Positions 35,635 through 46,468 are shown, counted from the stretch's first letter. The stretch: DNA of 46,468 nucleotides from Planctomycetota bacterium (GCA_016794035.1 JAEUHS010000081.1:1-46468), one strand, 5' to 3'. Notes: generated from the sequence alone by a model not told the origin. A program made the numbers and translations.

Positions 35635-36720
35635 TCAGAGGATCTTGGCGACGCCGGCGTTCGACAGCACGACGTTGAACGGCGCCCCGAACGGGCTCGG
35701 GTCGTAGCCGACGACCTGGGTGGCGAAGAACAGGTTCGGGAAGACCGTCGGCAGGGTCCACGAGACCGAACCGTTGCCGAGTGCGTCGGTCGGGAACACG
35801 AAGCCCTGGAACGCGGTGCCCGCATCCAGGTAGAGGGTGCAGCCGGGCTGCAGCCCGAAGCCCTTCGCGTAGAGGCTCAGGTCGAAGTAGAACGCGCCAC
35901 CGCTGTTCGGCGGCCCGCTGGTCGCGTTCAGCTGGATCGTGGTGCCGCCGACGATCGCGCCGGTCCAGTTGAACCCGAAGGTGCCGTTCGCGGTCGGGCA
36001 GCCGGTGCCCCAGACGCCGCTCTCGCCCGGGAGCAGGTAGGCCACCGTCAACTGCGGCTTCGTACCGACGCTCGCCTCGCGGGTGGCGAAGCGACGCGCG
36101 GTCGGGCCCGACAGGGTCTCGTCGGACTTGATCAGCCAGCCGAAGTTCTGCGCCGGGTTGTCGAGCCAGAACTGCACGTCGGCGACCGTCTCGGGGCCGT
36201 CGTCGGACGAGGCGAGGCCGAGCGGAGCGGACGGCATCACGATGGTCGGCGTCGCCACGAAGTCGCCGCCGGCCGTCGTCCAGAAGGCACTGGGCGACAT
36301 GGCGTGCAGCCAGGTCGCGTCGCCGGGCGCCGCGGTGCCGCCGAAGCCCCCGCCCACCGGCGCCACGACCGTGCCTTCGCCCCACGCCTGCAGGATGCGG
36401 TGCCCGGTCAGGGTGCGGGTCGCGAAGTCGTTGGACTGCTGCGAGTCGATGGTCAGCTTGGCCGCGTAGATCGATGCACCCGCAGGGACCCAGGCGGCGA
36501 CGTCGAAGCGCACCACGGCACGCAGCTTCAGGCCGAGGCCGTTGATGCCGACGAACATGCCTTGGCCGCCGCCGTTGCTGAGCGAGCCGGTCGCACTCTC
36601 GTAGAGCGTGTTGTCGGCCGCGGACGGCACGACCACGACGGTCTGCGCGGACAGGCCTGCGGCCAGGGAGAACAGGGAGAGACTCGCGACGAGGCGCGAA
36701 CGGATGGTGGTGGAATTCAC
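35635..36720 (-). CDS. Secreted DNRLRE-like domain protein with C-terminal beta module
   Basis: 361 residues from a GTG at 36720, which begins a typical signal peptide (RLVASLSLFSLAAGLSAQ). The first 200 residues resemble a DNRLRE-type beta domain (DNTLYESATGSLSNG, AVVRFDVAAWVPAGA, ILQAWGEGT, DNPAQNFGWLIKSDE) and parallel the C-terminal domain of the giant lipoprotein at 18388. The last 130 residues (WGTGCPTANGTFGFNW to SNAGVAKIL) form the beta module shared with the genes at 7225 and 44919. It is probably exported to the surface or medium; function unknown. An ATG at 36768 would add 16 residues ahead of the signal. Confidence 0.75.
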   Translation of the reverse strand: MNSTTIRSRLVASLSLFSLAAGLSAQTVVVVPSAADNTLYESATGSLSNGGGQGMFVGINGLGLKLRAVVRFDVAAWVPAGASIYAAKLTIDSQQSNDFATRTLTGHRILQAWGEGTVVAPVGGGFGGTAAPGDATWLHAMSPSAFWTTAGGDFVATPTIVMPSAPLGLASSDDGPETVADVQFWLDNPAQNFGWLIKSDETLSGPTARRFATREASVGTKPQLTVAYLLPGESGVWGTGCPTANGTFGFNWTGAIVGGTTIQLNATSGPPNSGGAFYFDLSLYAKGFGLQPGCTLYLDAGTAFQGFVFPTDALGNGSVSWTLPTVFPNLFFATQVVGYDPSPFGAPFNVVLSNAGVAKIL

Positions 36721-36799
36721 GGTGGAGACGTGGCGGTTCGACGCAGCAGGATAGCCGGACGCAGCCATGTTTGGGGGCCGCGTTGGCGTTCGTCGCGCG

Positions 36800-38494
36800 T
36801 CACTTCTTGTCGTCGCCGCCATCGCCGTTCTGCTTCTTGCCGAACGGGAACGCCTCACCGTTGCCGATTTCGGCCAACCGTTCGAGCAGCCGCATGTTCG
36901 CCTCACCGATGCCGATCGCGTAGAGCCGGATGCGGCGGAAGCTGTTCATGCGCCGCACGTCCTCGACCAGCCACTCGTCCTGGTCGTAGGGGCCGTGGTA
37001 CCACAGGCTCGGCGTGCGCTGGGCGGCCGCCTTCGATTCGTGGTTGGTGACGACGTTGCCCTCACCGTAGTCCTTGTCGACGATGCGGAAGTCGTCGGCC
37101 GACGGCCGGCCGTCGGACACCAGGAAGATCGTGTCGCAGCCCTCGGTCAGCGCCTCGGGGTCGACGTAGGCCGGCTCGTCGACGAAGCCCTTGCCGGCGA
37201 GCGCGAACGCGCGTCGCAGGCCCGCGTGCATGTTGGTGTCGCCGCGCAGCTTGCCGTCGGGAAAGTCCGCCCGCTCCTGCGCCGGGACCTTGTCCGGCAT
37301 GACCGGGTCGACGGCGTCGAGCTCCTTCATCACGCGATCGACGTTGGCCTTGGTCGCCTTGATCATGCCCTTGCACGCGTCGAGCGTGCCGGCGTCGCTG
37401 CCGAACCACACGATCGCGAAGTACTTCTCCGGCGTCAGGCGCGACAGCGAGATGCGCAGCTGCTCGCGCGCGAGGTCCCAGCGGGTGTGGATCAGGTGCC
37501 AGGGCAGATCGCTCTCGTCGAGCACGGCCCGCTTCTTCTTCTTCTTGCGCGGACCCGTCTCCGGCACGAGGTCGGGCTTCGCGCTCGGCTCGATCTGCTT
37601 CAACATCGAGTCGGACATGTCGATCACGTAGCAGAACCGTTCGCCGTCGGTCGTGATGCCGAAGAAGCTCGGGCTCGCCGACGTGCCGTTGTCGGGCCGC
37701 TGCTTGACCTCGCCGCGCCGCAGGATCTCGAGCCACGGCTCGGCGTCGACCCACATCGCCGGCGTGTCGAGGATGGCCTGCAGGTGCCGCGCCATCTGCA
37801 CCTTGATCGTGTGGCCGAGGTCGACCTCGGGCGCCATCAGGCTGATGTAGGCCTCGAGCGCCTCGCGGTACTCGGTGTCGTTGACACGCTTGCGGTTCTC
37901 CCACAGCGCGCCGGTCATCGCGCCGATCAGCAGGTTGCGATCGGACTCCTTCTTCGGGAAATCGAGACACACCGGCACGATCGCGGCCTTGACGTTGCCG
38001 ACGCGCGAGTTGCCGATCGCGGCGATCGCCGCCGCGCGCTGGTGGACGTTCTTGCCGTCCCGCACGATCGCCAGCGCCTCCTGGTCATCGGTGCGGTCGA
38101 TCTCGATGCGCAGCGCCTGCACCCACATCCAGGTGTCGATCGGCTTGGTGAAGCCGCGGCGCAGCGCCTGCAGCGGCGCGATGTCGTCGAGGCGGTCGAA
38201 GTGGCGGCCGATCAGCGTCGCGATCGTGTAGCGCGTGTACTCCGGGAACGCCTGCGGCTTGCTGTAGTCGCTGACGAGGATCGCCAGCGCCTCCGGCGTG
38301 CGCGTCTGCGCGATGCGCTCGCGACCCTCGGTGTGGTGCGAGAACGGCTTGCGCGTGATGGTCTGCTTGTAGCGAGCCAGCGCCGCCTCCCACCCGGGCC
38401 GATCGCCGGGGTCCTGGGGCGCCTGGCCTGCCGCCGGGCAGAGCGTGGACAGGGACAGGGCCGCGAAGGCCCCGATCAGTCGAATCGTGGACAT
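36800..38494 (-). CDS. Exported von Willebrand factor A domain protein with helical-repeat N-terminus
   Basis: 564 residues from ATG 38494 with signal peptide (IGAFAALSLSTLCPAAGQA). Residues about 30-260 are helical and repeat-like, in the style of HEAT repeats (EALAILVSDYSKPQ, QRAAAIAAIGNSRVGNVKA). The VWA domain starts with FCYVIDMSDSM, the DxSxS metal site, and continues to TIFLVSDGRPSADDF and RLYAIGIGEANMRLLERLA. An insertion carries a poly-lysine run (KKKKKRA). It probably binds a partner protein through a metal ion in the periplasm. No neighbouring genes suggest the partner. The upstream neighbour on the same strand is rtcB, 337 bases away. Confidence 0.82.
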   Translation of the reverse strand: MSTIRLIGAFAALSLSTLCPAAGQAPQDPGDRPGWEAALARYKQTITRKPFSHHTEGRERIAQTRTPEALAILVSDYSKPQAFPEYTRYTIATLIGRHFDRLDDIAPLQALRRGFTKPIDTWMWVQALRIEIDRTDDQEALAIVRDGKNVHQRAAAIAAIGNSRVGNVKAAIVPVCLDFPKKESDRNLLIGAMTGALWENRKRVNDTEYREALEAYISLMAPEVDLGHTIKVQMARHLQAILDTPAMWVDAEPWLEILRRGEVKQRPDNGTSASPSFFGITTDGERFCYVIDMSDSMLKQIEPSAKPDLVPETGPRKKKKKRAVLDESDLPWHLIHTRWDLAREQLRISLSRLTPEKYFAIVWFGSDAGTLDACKGMIKATKANVDRVMKELDAVDPVMPDKVPAQERADFPDGKLRGDTNMHAGLRRAFALAGKGFVDEPAYVDPEALTEGCDTIFLVSDGRPSADDFRIVDKDYGEGNVVTNHESKAAAQRTPSLWYHGPYDQDEWLVEDVRRMNSFRRIRLYAIGIGEANMRLLERLAEIGNGEAFPFGKKQNGDGGDDKK

Positions 38495-38831
38495 GGGAGC
38501 ATCAGGGGGAGGGCGGCGAGAGCGTAGCGGATCGGGGCCCTGCCTGTAGCGCCGGCCCCGCCCGGTGGTCACGGATCCGGCCCGGGCCAGCCCGGGTGCG
38601 GTGGCGGGGCCTGCCGACGACACATGGTCCGGCGCCGGGCCGCCGGAACCGGCGGTCGCTAGGCCGACCGCGGGCCCGCAATCGCATGCGGCCGTCGCCA
38701 CGGGTCGTGGTCGCGGTGCAACAGCGGTTGCCGCGACTCGGCCCCGAACCTGGCCTGGGCACGCGGCGCCAGCGCGTGCGAACCAGCTGCGCGAGGGACG
38801 TCCGCCTCGCGGATGGCCGAGCGTGCGGCTC
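38495..38831. other. Gene-free region between rtcB and the VWA gene
   Basis: 337 very GC-rich bases with no frame that looks like protein on either strand. It contains short GC palindromes (for example around cccgggccagcccggg near 38582-38597) that could fold in the 3' end of the rtcB transcript, but no U-tract. The VWA gene promoter should lie here; no consensus boxes were recognised. Confidence 0.4.
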
Positions 38832-40070
38832 TCAGCCCTTGATGCAGACCACCTGCTTCAGCGTGTGCACGATCTCGACCAGATCGGCCTGCGCGGCCAT
38901 CACCGCGTCGATGTCCTTGTAGGCGCCCGGGGTCTCGTCGAGCACGCCGGCGTCCTTGCGGCAGGCGACGTCGGCCGTGGCCGCGACGTGGTCGGCGAGG
39001 GTGAAGCGGCGCTTCGCCTCGCCGCGCGACATCACGCGACCGGCGCCGTGGCTGCAGGAGTGGAAGCTGTCCGGGTTGCCCTTGCCGCGCACGATGAACG
39101 ATCGTGCGCCCATCGATCCGGGGATGATGCCGAGGTCGCCGACCGAGGCGCGCACGGCGCCCTTGCGGGTCACGAACACCTCGGCGCCGAAGTGCCGTTC
39201 GCGCTGCACGTAGTTGTGGTGGCAGTTCACGGCGATCTCACCGGACGCGAACTTCGGCAGCTCGTCGCTGCGCGCCAGCGCCTCGAGGATCGCCGCCATC
39301 ATCAGCTCGCGATTGACGCGGGCGAAGCGCTGCGCCCAGTCGACCGCGAACACGTAGTCGTCGAAGTGCTCGGCGCCCTCGGTGAAGTAGGCGAGGTCGC
39401 GGTCGGGCAGGTGCTGCGCGTGGCGCTGCATGTCCTTCTTCGCCAGGTCGATGAAGTGCGTGCCGATGCGGTTGCCGACGCCGCGCGAGCCGCTGTGCAG
39501 CATCACCCAAACGCCCTGCTGCTCGTCGAGGCACAGCTCGATGAAGTGGTTGCCGCCTCCCAGCGTGCCGAGGTGTTCCGCCGTCGAGCCGCGGTCGAGG
39601 CGCGGATGGCCGGCCAGGATGCGCTGGTAGCCGGCGCGCAGCTTCTTCCAGGCGTCTTCGGCGCGCGCCGGCAGGTCGCTCCAGGCGCCGCGGTCGCCCC
39701 TGCCGCCCTGGTTCGTGCGGCCGTGTGGAACGGCGCGCTCGATCGTCGCGCGCAGGCCTTCGAGGTCGTCCGGCAGGTGCGCGGCGGTCAGGGTCGTTCG
39801 CACCGCCATCATGCCGCAGCCGATGTCGACGCCGACCGCCGCCGGGATGATCGCGCCCAGCGTCGGGATCACGCTGCCGACGGTCGCGCCGATGCCGAAG
39901 TGCACGTCGGGCATCGCCGCGACGTGGCCGTGCACGATCGGCAGCTCGGCGACGTTGCGCAGCTGCTGCAGCGCCTGCGGATCCGCGGGCACGCCGCGGA
40001 TCCACGCCTTGATCGGCACGCCGTGCGTCGCGATGTGTTCGGGCCCGCCCATCGGTGCACCTGCCGTCAC
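38832..40070 (-). CDS. rtcB: RtcB-type 3'-phosphate RNA ligase
   Basis: 412 residues. All RtcB landmarks are present: Cys85 in GVDIGCGM, GGGNHF with His175, LHSGSRGVG with His192, the CHHN block, and the guanylylated histidine in SCSHGAGR (about 350-357). The enzyme uses GTP and Mn(II) to join 2',3'-cyclic or 3'-phosphate RNA ends to 5'-OH ends, in tRNA or rRNA repair. The GTG start at 40070 overlaps the aroC stop (GTGA); an ATG at 40052 is an alternative. It is the third gene of the aro operon. No archease or RtcA gene is nearby. The length is close to the shorter bacterial RtcB group. Confidence 0.93.
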   Translation of the reverse strand: MTAGAPMGGPEHIATHGVPIKAWIRGVPADPQALQQLRNVAELPIVHGHVAAMPDVHFGIGATVGSVIPTLGAIIPAAVGVDIGCGMMAVRTTLTAAHLPDDLEGLRATIERAVPHGRTNQGGRGDRGAWSDLPARAEDAWKKLRAGYQRILAGHPRLDRGSTAEHLGTLGGGNHFIELCLDEQQGVWVMLHSGSRGVGNRIGTHFIDLAKKDMQRHAQHLPDRDLAYFTEGAEHFDDYVFAVDWAQRFARVNRELMMAAILEALARSDELPKFASGEIAVNCHHNYVQRERHFGAEVFVTRKGAVRASVGDLGIIPGSMGARSFIVRGKGNPDSFHSCSHGAGRVMSRGEAKRRFTLADHVAATADVACRKDAGVLDETPGAYKDIDAVMAAQADLVEIVHTLKQVVCIKG

Positions 40071-41263
40071 TGGTAACCGAAGCGCCAGGGCCTGCCGTGC
40101 ATCGGCAGGTCGCCGCGACGGGCGCGCCGCAGCGCGGCGAAGCGCGGGCGCAGTTCCGCCAGCGAGTCCCCGCCGAGTTTCTCGAGCAGCAGGTCGGCGA
40201 GCACCAGCGCGAACATCGCCTCGGCGATCGGCACCGCGCGCGGGACCTGGCAGAAGTCGCTGCGCTCGTAGCGCATCGGCGCCGGCTGGCCGGTGGCGAG
40301 GTCGACCGACGGCTGCGGGGTCAGCGTCGTGGCGATCGGCTTGATCGCGACGCGCGCGACGATCGGCGCGCCGTTGCTGATGCCGCCTTCGACGCCGCCG
40401 GCGTGGTTGCTGTGGCGCACCAGCGCGTCGCCCTCGGCGAACAGGGCGTCCTGGGCCTCGGTGCCGCGCCGGTGCGTGACCGCGAAGCCGTCGCCGAACT
40501 CGACCGCCTTCGCCGCCGGGATGCCGAGCAGCGCGCCGGCGAGGCGCGCGTCGAGCTTGCGGTCGGCGTGCACGTGGCTGCCGAGGCCGGGCGGCAGATG
40601 CAGCGCCGCGACCTCGACGATGCCGCCCAGCGTGTCCTTCGCGGCGATCGCGGCCTCGATCTCGACCTGCATCGCCGCCGCCAGCTTCTCGTCGTGGCAG
40701 CGCACGGTGGACGTCTCGGCGGCCGCGAAGCGCGCCACGAACAGCGCCGGGTCGACCGGCGTGCGTTCGGCGGCGACCCGCGCGGTGCCGATGCTCGTGA
40801 CATAGCCGCCGATCGTGACGCCGAACTCGGCCAGCAGCGCGCGACAGATCGCGCCGGCGGCGACGCGCGCCGCGGTCTCGCGTGCCGACGCGCGTTCGAG
40901 CCCGAGGCGCAGGTCGCCGTAGCCGTACTTGATCGCCGCGGTCAGGTCGGCGTGGCCCGGACGCGGCACGGTCATCGGCGCGATGTCGCGCGTGGCCCAG
41001 TTGCGATGGTCCTGGTTGTCGATCGTGAACGCGATCGGCGCACCGGTCGTCGCGCCCGCCAGCACGCCGGCGGTCAGCCGCGCGTGGTCGTGTTCGATCT
41101 GCATGCGCGCGCCGCTGCCGAAACCGCGCTGGCGGCGCGCGAGGTCGCGGTCGATCACCGCGGCGTCGATCGGCAGCCCGGCGGGCATGCCCTCGAGGAT
41201 GCCGGTCAGCATCGGACCGTGCGATTCTCCGGCGGTCAGCAGGCGCAGGCGGGACAGGAACAT
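40067..41263 (-). CDS. aroC: Chorismate synthase
   Basis: 398 residues, the usual length. It converts 5-enolpyruvylshikimate 3-phosphate to chorismate using reduced FMN, the last common step to aromatic amino acids and folate. Signatures include LTAGESHGPMLTGILEGMPAG at the start (its first 20 residues are diagnostic), RRQRGFGSGARM, PRPGHADLTAAIKYG, RASARETAARVAAGA and SNHAGGVEGGISNG. It starts 22 bases after the aroA-aroK fusion and its stop overlaps the rtcB start, so all three are one operon. Confidence 0.97.
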   Translation of the reverse strand: MFLSRLRLLTAGESHGPMLTGILEGMPAGLPIDAAVIDRDLARRQRGFGSGARMQIEHDHARLTAGVLAGATTGAPIAFTIDNQDHRNWATRDIAPMTVPRPGHADLTAAIKYGYGDLRLGLERASARETAARVAAGAICRALLAEFGVTIGGYVTSIGTARVAAERTPVDPALFVARFAAAETSTVRCHDEKLAAAMQVEIEAAIAAKDTLGGIVEVAALHLPPGLGSHVHADRKLDARLAGALLGIPAAKAVEFGDGFAVTHRRGTEAQDALFAEGDALVRHSNHAGGVEGGISNGAPIVARVAIKPIATTLTPQPSVDLATGQPAPMRYERSDFCQVPRAVPIAEAMFALVLADLLLEKLGGDSLAELRPRFAALRRARRGDLPMHGRPWRFGYQ

Positions 41264-41285
41264 CGGCGACGCGATGGTAGTGCGC

Positions 41286-43097
<1,812 letters not shown>

Positions 43098-43162
43098 ACC
43101 GTGCCGCCGGCGTCACGCCGCGTGCGACTGCGGGCAGCCGGCGCCATCGGGGCTGTTCGTCC

Positions 43163-44899
43163 ATGAGAACCGGTCGGTATCGGTGGGTTCCCGCGTCGGT
43201 GCTGGCCGCGGTGGTCACGCTGTCGGTGGTCGCCGTCGCCTTCGTGCCCTTCGTGCCCGAACAGCTGCGCATCGGCGCCTACCGCGCGACACCGCCGTTG
43301 CGGGTCCTGGCCCTTCTGGGCGTCTACTTCGCCGCGGCCTGGTGGACGCGACACCGCGTCTCCCGGCGACCCGCGCACCTGCTGCTCGCGGGGATCCTGT
43401 TCGCGATGCACATGTCGGTCGAGGTGCAGCCGCTGGGCGACTACACGATCTGGTGCACCTGGCTGCACCTCGATCACGCCGGCAGTTCCGAACTGCTGGC
43501 GAACGTCGTGCACCGCTGCGTCTACGCGCAGTTCGGCACGGCGGGAACGAACTGCGTGGCGCCGATCGCGGGGCTCCTGTTCTCCCTCGCCTTCCTGTCG
43601 TTCGTGGAGTCCACCTGCGGCGGTCGCGGGGTCGATGCCGCGCGGGCGCGCCTCGTGGGTGCGGCGGTGCTCGCGCTGTCGGGGTGGCAGTTGCTGTTCT
43701 GCCGCGGCTACCTCGAGAACACCCAGCTCAGCCTGCCGTTCCTCGTCCGCGCCATGGCAGCGATGGTGGCGATCGCGCGCGGCCGCGCCGACCTCGGCGC
43801 CGTCGTCAGGTGCTCGGCGTGGCTCTCGCTCGCCTGCCTCTTCCACGGCATGAACGTGCCCGTTCTGATCGCGCTGGTGCTGGTGCTCGTGTGGCGTGCT
43901 CGCCGCCGGCCGAACTGGCAACTCGGTCGCGATCTCGGTGTCGTGGTCGCGGTCGTCGCCGGCCTGATCTGGCTGGCGGTCCAGGGACTGAGGGTGGCCG
44001 GCTTCGCCGTGCAGGCCGGCCACGTGCAGGGTGGCGGGGACGGCCGCCACTTCGTCCCGCTCGTGCTCGCCGGGCTGCCGCACTGGTACGAGTTCGCGAT
44101 GTTCGATGCGGCGCACCTGGCCGACGTCGGCAACCTGTACCTGCAGGCAGCTCCGGCGCTGGTGGGCGGCGTCGCGCTGCTGGGGTCGTCGCGCGTGCGG
44201 ACGGACCTGCTGCGCGCGATCGGGCGCCAGCCCGCACTCGCCATCGCCGGTCTGGGGTCGGCGTCGCTGACGTCCATCTACTACTTCGACCTGATGTTCC
44301 CGCTCGACTACGACCTCATGCTCGGCATGTGCGTGCCACTGACGCTGTTCGCGCTGCAGTGTGCGCTCGTGGTGCGGGGCGTCGCGGCACGGTGGATCGA
44401 CGCAGCGCTGGTGCTCGGCGGCGTGCACGCGTGGGCGATCATGGGCGCGCTGCTGGTCGCGCCGGCCGGACCGATCGATGCGGGCGCCGCCTCGGCTCCG
44501 ACGGCCGAACTGGCGGTCAACCGGCGGACCGGTGAGGTGCACTGCCGCGCCGGCGAATGGCTGTTCATCGAGGTCCTGCCGGCAGCGTCGATTGCGGCGC
44601 CGTACCGGCTGCAGCTGTTCGCATGGACCGGCGACCTGCCCGACACGGTCCCCCCAGCGGCGGCCGAACTCGGCCTGCGTTTCCCTCGCCCCGAGGACGC
44701 CGCAGCGCCCGGCCGCTCGGTCCTGATCGCGGACAAGGTGCAGGGCGGTGACGCCGACGGCCCGTTCCGCGGCGACGCGCACTTCGTGTCGTCGGCGCTG
44801 CCATGTGGCACGGTCGTCGACACGACCACCATCCAGGCGCTGCTGACGGACCTGCAGGGCAGGACGTTCGCGACCAATTCGGTCCGCATCGTGCCCTGA
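43163..44899 (+). CDS. Polytopic membrane protein with C-terminal extracytoplasmic domain, possibly GT-C-like
   Basis: 578 residues from ATG 43163. About ten hydrophobic segments fill residues 10-450 (for example VPASVLAAVVTLSVVAVAF, LLALIVLVLVW-type stretches, and LAIAGLGSASLTSIYYF). The last 130 residues are soluble and beta-rich. Motifs such as RGYLENTQLSLPFLVRA and CLFHGMNVPVL recall lipid-linked sugar transferases of the GT-C type, but the usual N-terminal loop Asp/Glu pair is not obvious. The final part (GEWLFIEVLPAASIAAPYRL) resembles no domain I know. It is divergent from aroA-aroK with 65 bases between starts; an in-frame ATG at 43073 would overlap the aroA-aroK start. Confidence 0.7.
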   Translation: MRTGRYRWVPASVLAAVVTLSVVAVAFVPFVPEQLRIGAYRATPPLRVLALLGVYFAAAWWTRHRVSRRPAHLLLAGILFAMHMSVEVQPLGDYTIWCTWLHLDHAGSSELLANVVHRCVYAQFGTAGTNCVAPIAGLLFSLAFLSFVESTCGGRGVDAARARLVGAAVLALSGWQLLFCRGYLENTQLSLPFLVRAMAAMVAIARGRADLGAVVRCSAWLSLACLFHGMNVPVLIALVLVLVWRARRRPNWQLGRDLGVVVAVVAGLIWLAVQGLRVAGFAVQAGHVQGGGDGRHFVPLVLAGLPHWYEFAMFDAAHLADVGNLYLQAAPALVGGVALLGSSRVRTDLLRAIGRQPALAIAGLGSASLTSIYYFDLMFPLDYDLMLGMCVPLTLFALQCALVVRGVAARWIDAALVLGGVHAWAIMGALLVAPAGPIDAGAASAPTAELAVNRRTGEVHCRAGEWLFIEVLPAASIAAPYRLQLFAWTGDLPDTVPPAAAELGLRFPRPEDAAAPGRSVLIADKVQGGDADGPFRGDAHFVSSALPCGTVVDTTTIQALLTDLQGRTFATNSVRIVP

Positions 44900-44900
44900 C

Positions 44901-44918
44901 GCCGGACGACGCTCCGGC
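44901..44918. terminator. Hairpin exactly filling the gap between convergent stops
   Basis: GCCGGA (44901-44906) pairs with TCCGGC (44913-44918) around a six-base loop. The hairpin occupies the whole 19-base gap but one base between the membrane-protein stop (44899) and the secreted-protein stop (44919). No T-tract. Confidence 0.4.
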
Positions 44919-46337
44919 TCACTGGCAGATGCCGAGCAGCCCGTTGCTGGCCGACCAGCCGTAGGAGACGGTCGGGTCGTCGATCCAGTGCTGGAACCGC
45001 AACGGCAGGCCCGTCGGCAGACTCGGCAGGTTGACCTGCCAGGTCACCACGCCCGTGGCGTCCGTCGTCAGCGGCACCAGGATCACGGGGTCCGGCACCA
45101 GCACGCCGCCGAGGAACGGCACGTTCGCGGGCAGCACGCCCATGACGAGCACCGCGGTCGTGCTCGGGTTGGCGTTGGTCAGCGTCAGCGAGGTCAGCGA
45201 GTTGGTGGTCAGCGGACCGACGCCGCTGAGCAGCGGCAGGCCGCTGATGCCCGCCTTGGCGAAGCCGAGGTCGGTCCAGATCGGCGGCACGAGGATCCAC
45301 ATCACGGCATGCTGGTGGCCGCTCTCGTTGCCGGTGCCGACGACGTAGGTGACGCCGTAGATGTCGTGCCAGATGCCGAACGCGATGCTGGACGTGAACG
45401 TCGGCGGCAGGTAGCCGTGCAGGTCCTGCCACGAAGCGGCGGAGCCGTGCCACAGGCCGGCGTGGTAGTAGCCGGCGATCTGCGCGAAGCCGACCTGTGC
45501 GCCGAGGTGCACGCCGTTGGCCTCCGATCGGGTCGCGCCGGCGGGTTGCAGATCGACGAACGACGCCGCGCTGCCGGACCACATGCACGCGTGGTTGACG
45601 AAGTTGAACGTCGCGCGGCCCACCTGCTGGCCCGTGTGCACGTCCGTCGCGGACGTGTCCGTGGCGGTGTACGAGTGCAGGTCGATCGCAGACCCGGCGC
45701 TGCCGCTCCACAGCATCGCGTGCGAGTGGCCGCCCACGACGGCCTCTCCGGCCTGTTGCAGGCCATCGGTCGCGGCGATGTTCGACCAGGTCGACGGCGG
45801 CGCCGTGGTCGGGTGCAGACTCGTCCAGCCGTTGGTGGTCGCGTTCCAGATGCCGGCCTGCATCAGCGTGTTGAACTTGGCCTGGCCGACGATCGTGTCG
45901 CCGGCGACGTCGAATGCGGTCGAGGTGCTGGCGCCGGACGGATTCAGGTCGACATGGGAGGCGGCGGTGCCGGTCCACATGGCCGCGTGCGCGACGCTGG
46001 CGGGATACGAGTAGCCGACCTGTCGCTGGCCATCGACGCCGAAGATGCGCGAGTAGAGCGCCCCGGTCGGATGCAGGTTCGTGTAGGAGGCGGCGGTGTC
46101 GTGCCACAGCGCCGCCGTCGGCGCGCTGCCGTCGTCGACCATGCCGACCTGCGTTCCGTCCTGGCCGCGCAGGCAGTCGGAGGTGTAGGCCGCCGGTGGA
46201 TGCAGCACGACGGCGGTCCACTGGGCGTGCGCCGGGGCGGCGAGGCACCAGGCGGCGCCAGCGAGGGCGGCGGCGAACGGCAGGGACGGCGCCCGGCAGG
46301 GTGAGTGGCGGCGCAGGTTGGCGGCGAGGACTTGCAT
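44919..46337 (-). CDS. Secreted HAF-type repeat protein with C-terminal beta module
   Basis: 472 residues with an export signal ending AAPAHA. Residues about 45-330 hold roughly six repeats of 45-50 residues of the HAF type: each carries HAxLWxGSAASxxDLHP, then a variable part, then GxQVGxA (examples AALWHDTAASYTNLHPTGA, AAMWTGTAASHVDLNPSGA, AGLWHGSAASWQDLHGYL). They probably build a beta-propeller. The last 110 residues (SGLPLLSGVGPL to SNGLLGICQ) resemble the module at the ends of the proteins at 7225 and 35635. Likely exported to the surface or medium; role unknown. The 131 bases upstream show no clear promoter. Confidence 0.78.
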   Translation of the reverse strand: MQVLAANLRRHSPCRAPSLPFAAALAGAAWCLAAPAHAQWTAVVLHPPAAYTSDCLRGQDGTQVGMVDDGSAPTAALWHDTAASYTNLHPTGALYSRIFGVDGQRQVGYSYPASVAHAAMWTGTAASHVDLNPSGASTSTAFDVAGDTIVGQAKFNTLMQAGIWNATTNGWTSLHPTTAPPSTWSNIAATDGLQQAGEAVVGGHSHAMLWSGSAGSAIDLHSYTATDTSATDVHTGQQVGRATFNFVNHACMWSGSAASFVDLQPAGATRSEANGVHLGAQVGFAQIAGYYHAGLWHGSAASWQDLHGYLPPTFTSSIAFGIWHDIYGVTYVVGTGNESGHQHAVMWILVPPIWTDLGFAKAGISGLPLLSGVGPLTTNSLTSLTLTNANPSTTAVLVMGVLPANVPFLGGVLVPDPVILVPLTTDATGVVTWQVNLPSLPTGLPLRFQHWIDDPTVSYGWSASNGLLGICQ

Positions 46338-46468
46338 GGCGTGAGCGGGTGTCAGGTGTCGGGAGAAGGGAACTCCCGGAGAGCACCACGCCGGTGCCCG
46401 CGTGACGCCGCGGCGCCGAGATTCGCCGCGCGCCGGCCCCGCGACTCACGCAAGCGCCGACGCAGCGG

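Noticed and set aside
34407..35678. Overlapping plus-strand frame inside the CarboxypepD_reg gene
   Set aside because: Arg/Gly-rich out-of-frame shadow. The 34393 frame has the membrane anchor and repeated domain motifs.

Overview
The window is very GC-rich and dense with genes. It most resembles a chromosome segment from a Planctomycetota bacterium. The indicators are three transmembrane Ser/Thr kinases with different C-terminal parts (one fused to a formylglycine-generating-enzyme-like domain), a planctomycete-type ECF sigma factor, several large secreted or lipoprotein beta-proteins (PKD, DNRLRE-like, HAF-type repeats, CarboxypepD_reg) and almost no Shine-Dalgarno sequences. The lineage is inferred from gene content only; there is no rRNA or other marker here.

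Layout. 1-5.3 kb: the 5' end of an unknown conserved gene, a small membrane protein, a kinase/FGE gene broken by a frameshift in an 8-base homopolymer, a transposase C-terminal relic, and a membrane fatty-acid desaturase. 5.6-8.3 kb: a beta-barrel porin and a secreted protein, separated by a strongly folded stretch ending in a textbook intrinsic terminator (candidate structured RNA). 8.4-12.5 kb: an ECF sigma factor convergent with a large kinase. 12.9-17.3 kb: glycosyltransferase, SGNH-like protein, methyltransferase, a TMEM175-family relic and an MDR oxidoreductase. 17.5-26.1 kb: an envelope block with a THNG-repeat lipoprotein and a huge lipoprotein carrying two CxxCH motifs and PKD domains, divergent from a MORN/peroxiredoxin-like lipoprotein that overlaps a kinase by four bases. 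26.1-29.7 kb: three outer-membrane-type lipoproteins, two of them tandem paralogues, and a periplasmic-binding-protein-like lipoprotein.

30.0-33.1 kb is the clearest metabolic unit: a MocR/PdxR regulator with a well-formed promoter/operator, followed by pdxS and pdxT (pyridoxal 5'-phosphate synthesis). 33.3-38.5 kb holds a dehydrogenase of the DapB-like fold and three exported proteins. 38.8-43.1 kb is an operon on the minus strand: an EPSP synthase-shikimate kinase fusion, chorismate synthase and RtcB RNA ligase. Together the fusion and AroC cover three late shikimate-pathway steps. The window ends with a polytopic membrane protein and a secreted HAF-repeat protein.

Expression. Several genes have a -10-like hexamer 6-10 bases before the start codon, suggesting leaderless transcripts. 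Tightly convergent gene pairs are separated by little more than a short GC hairpin without a U-tract. No tRNA, rRNA, CRISPR array or intact mobile element was seen.
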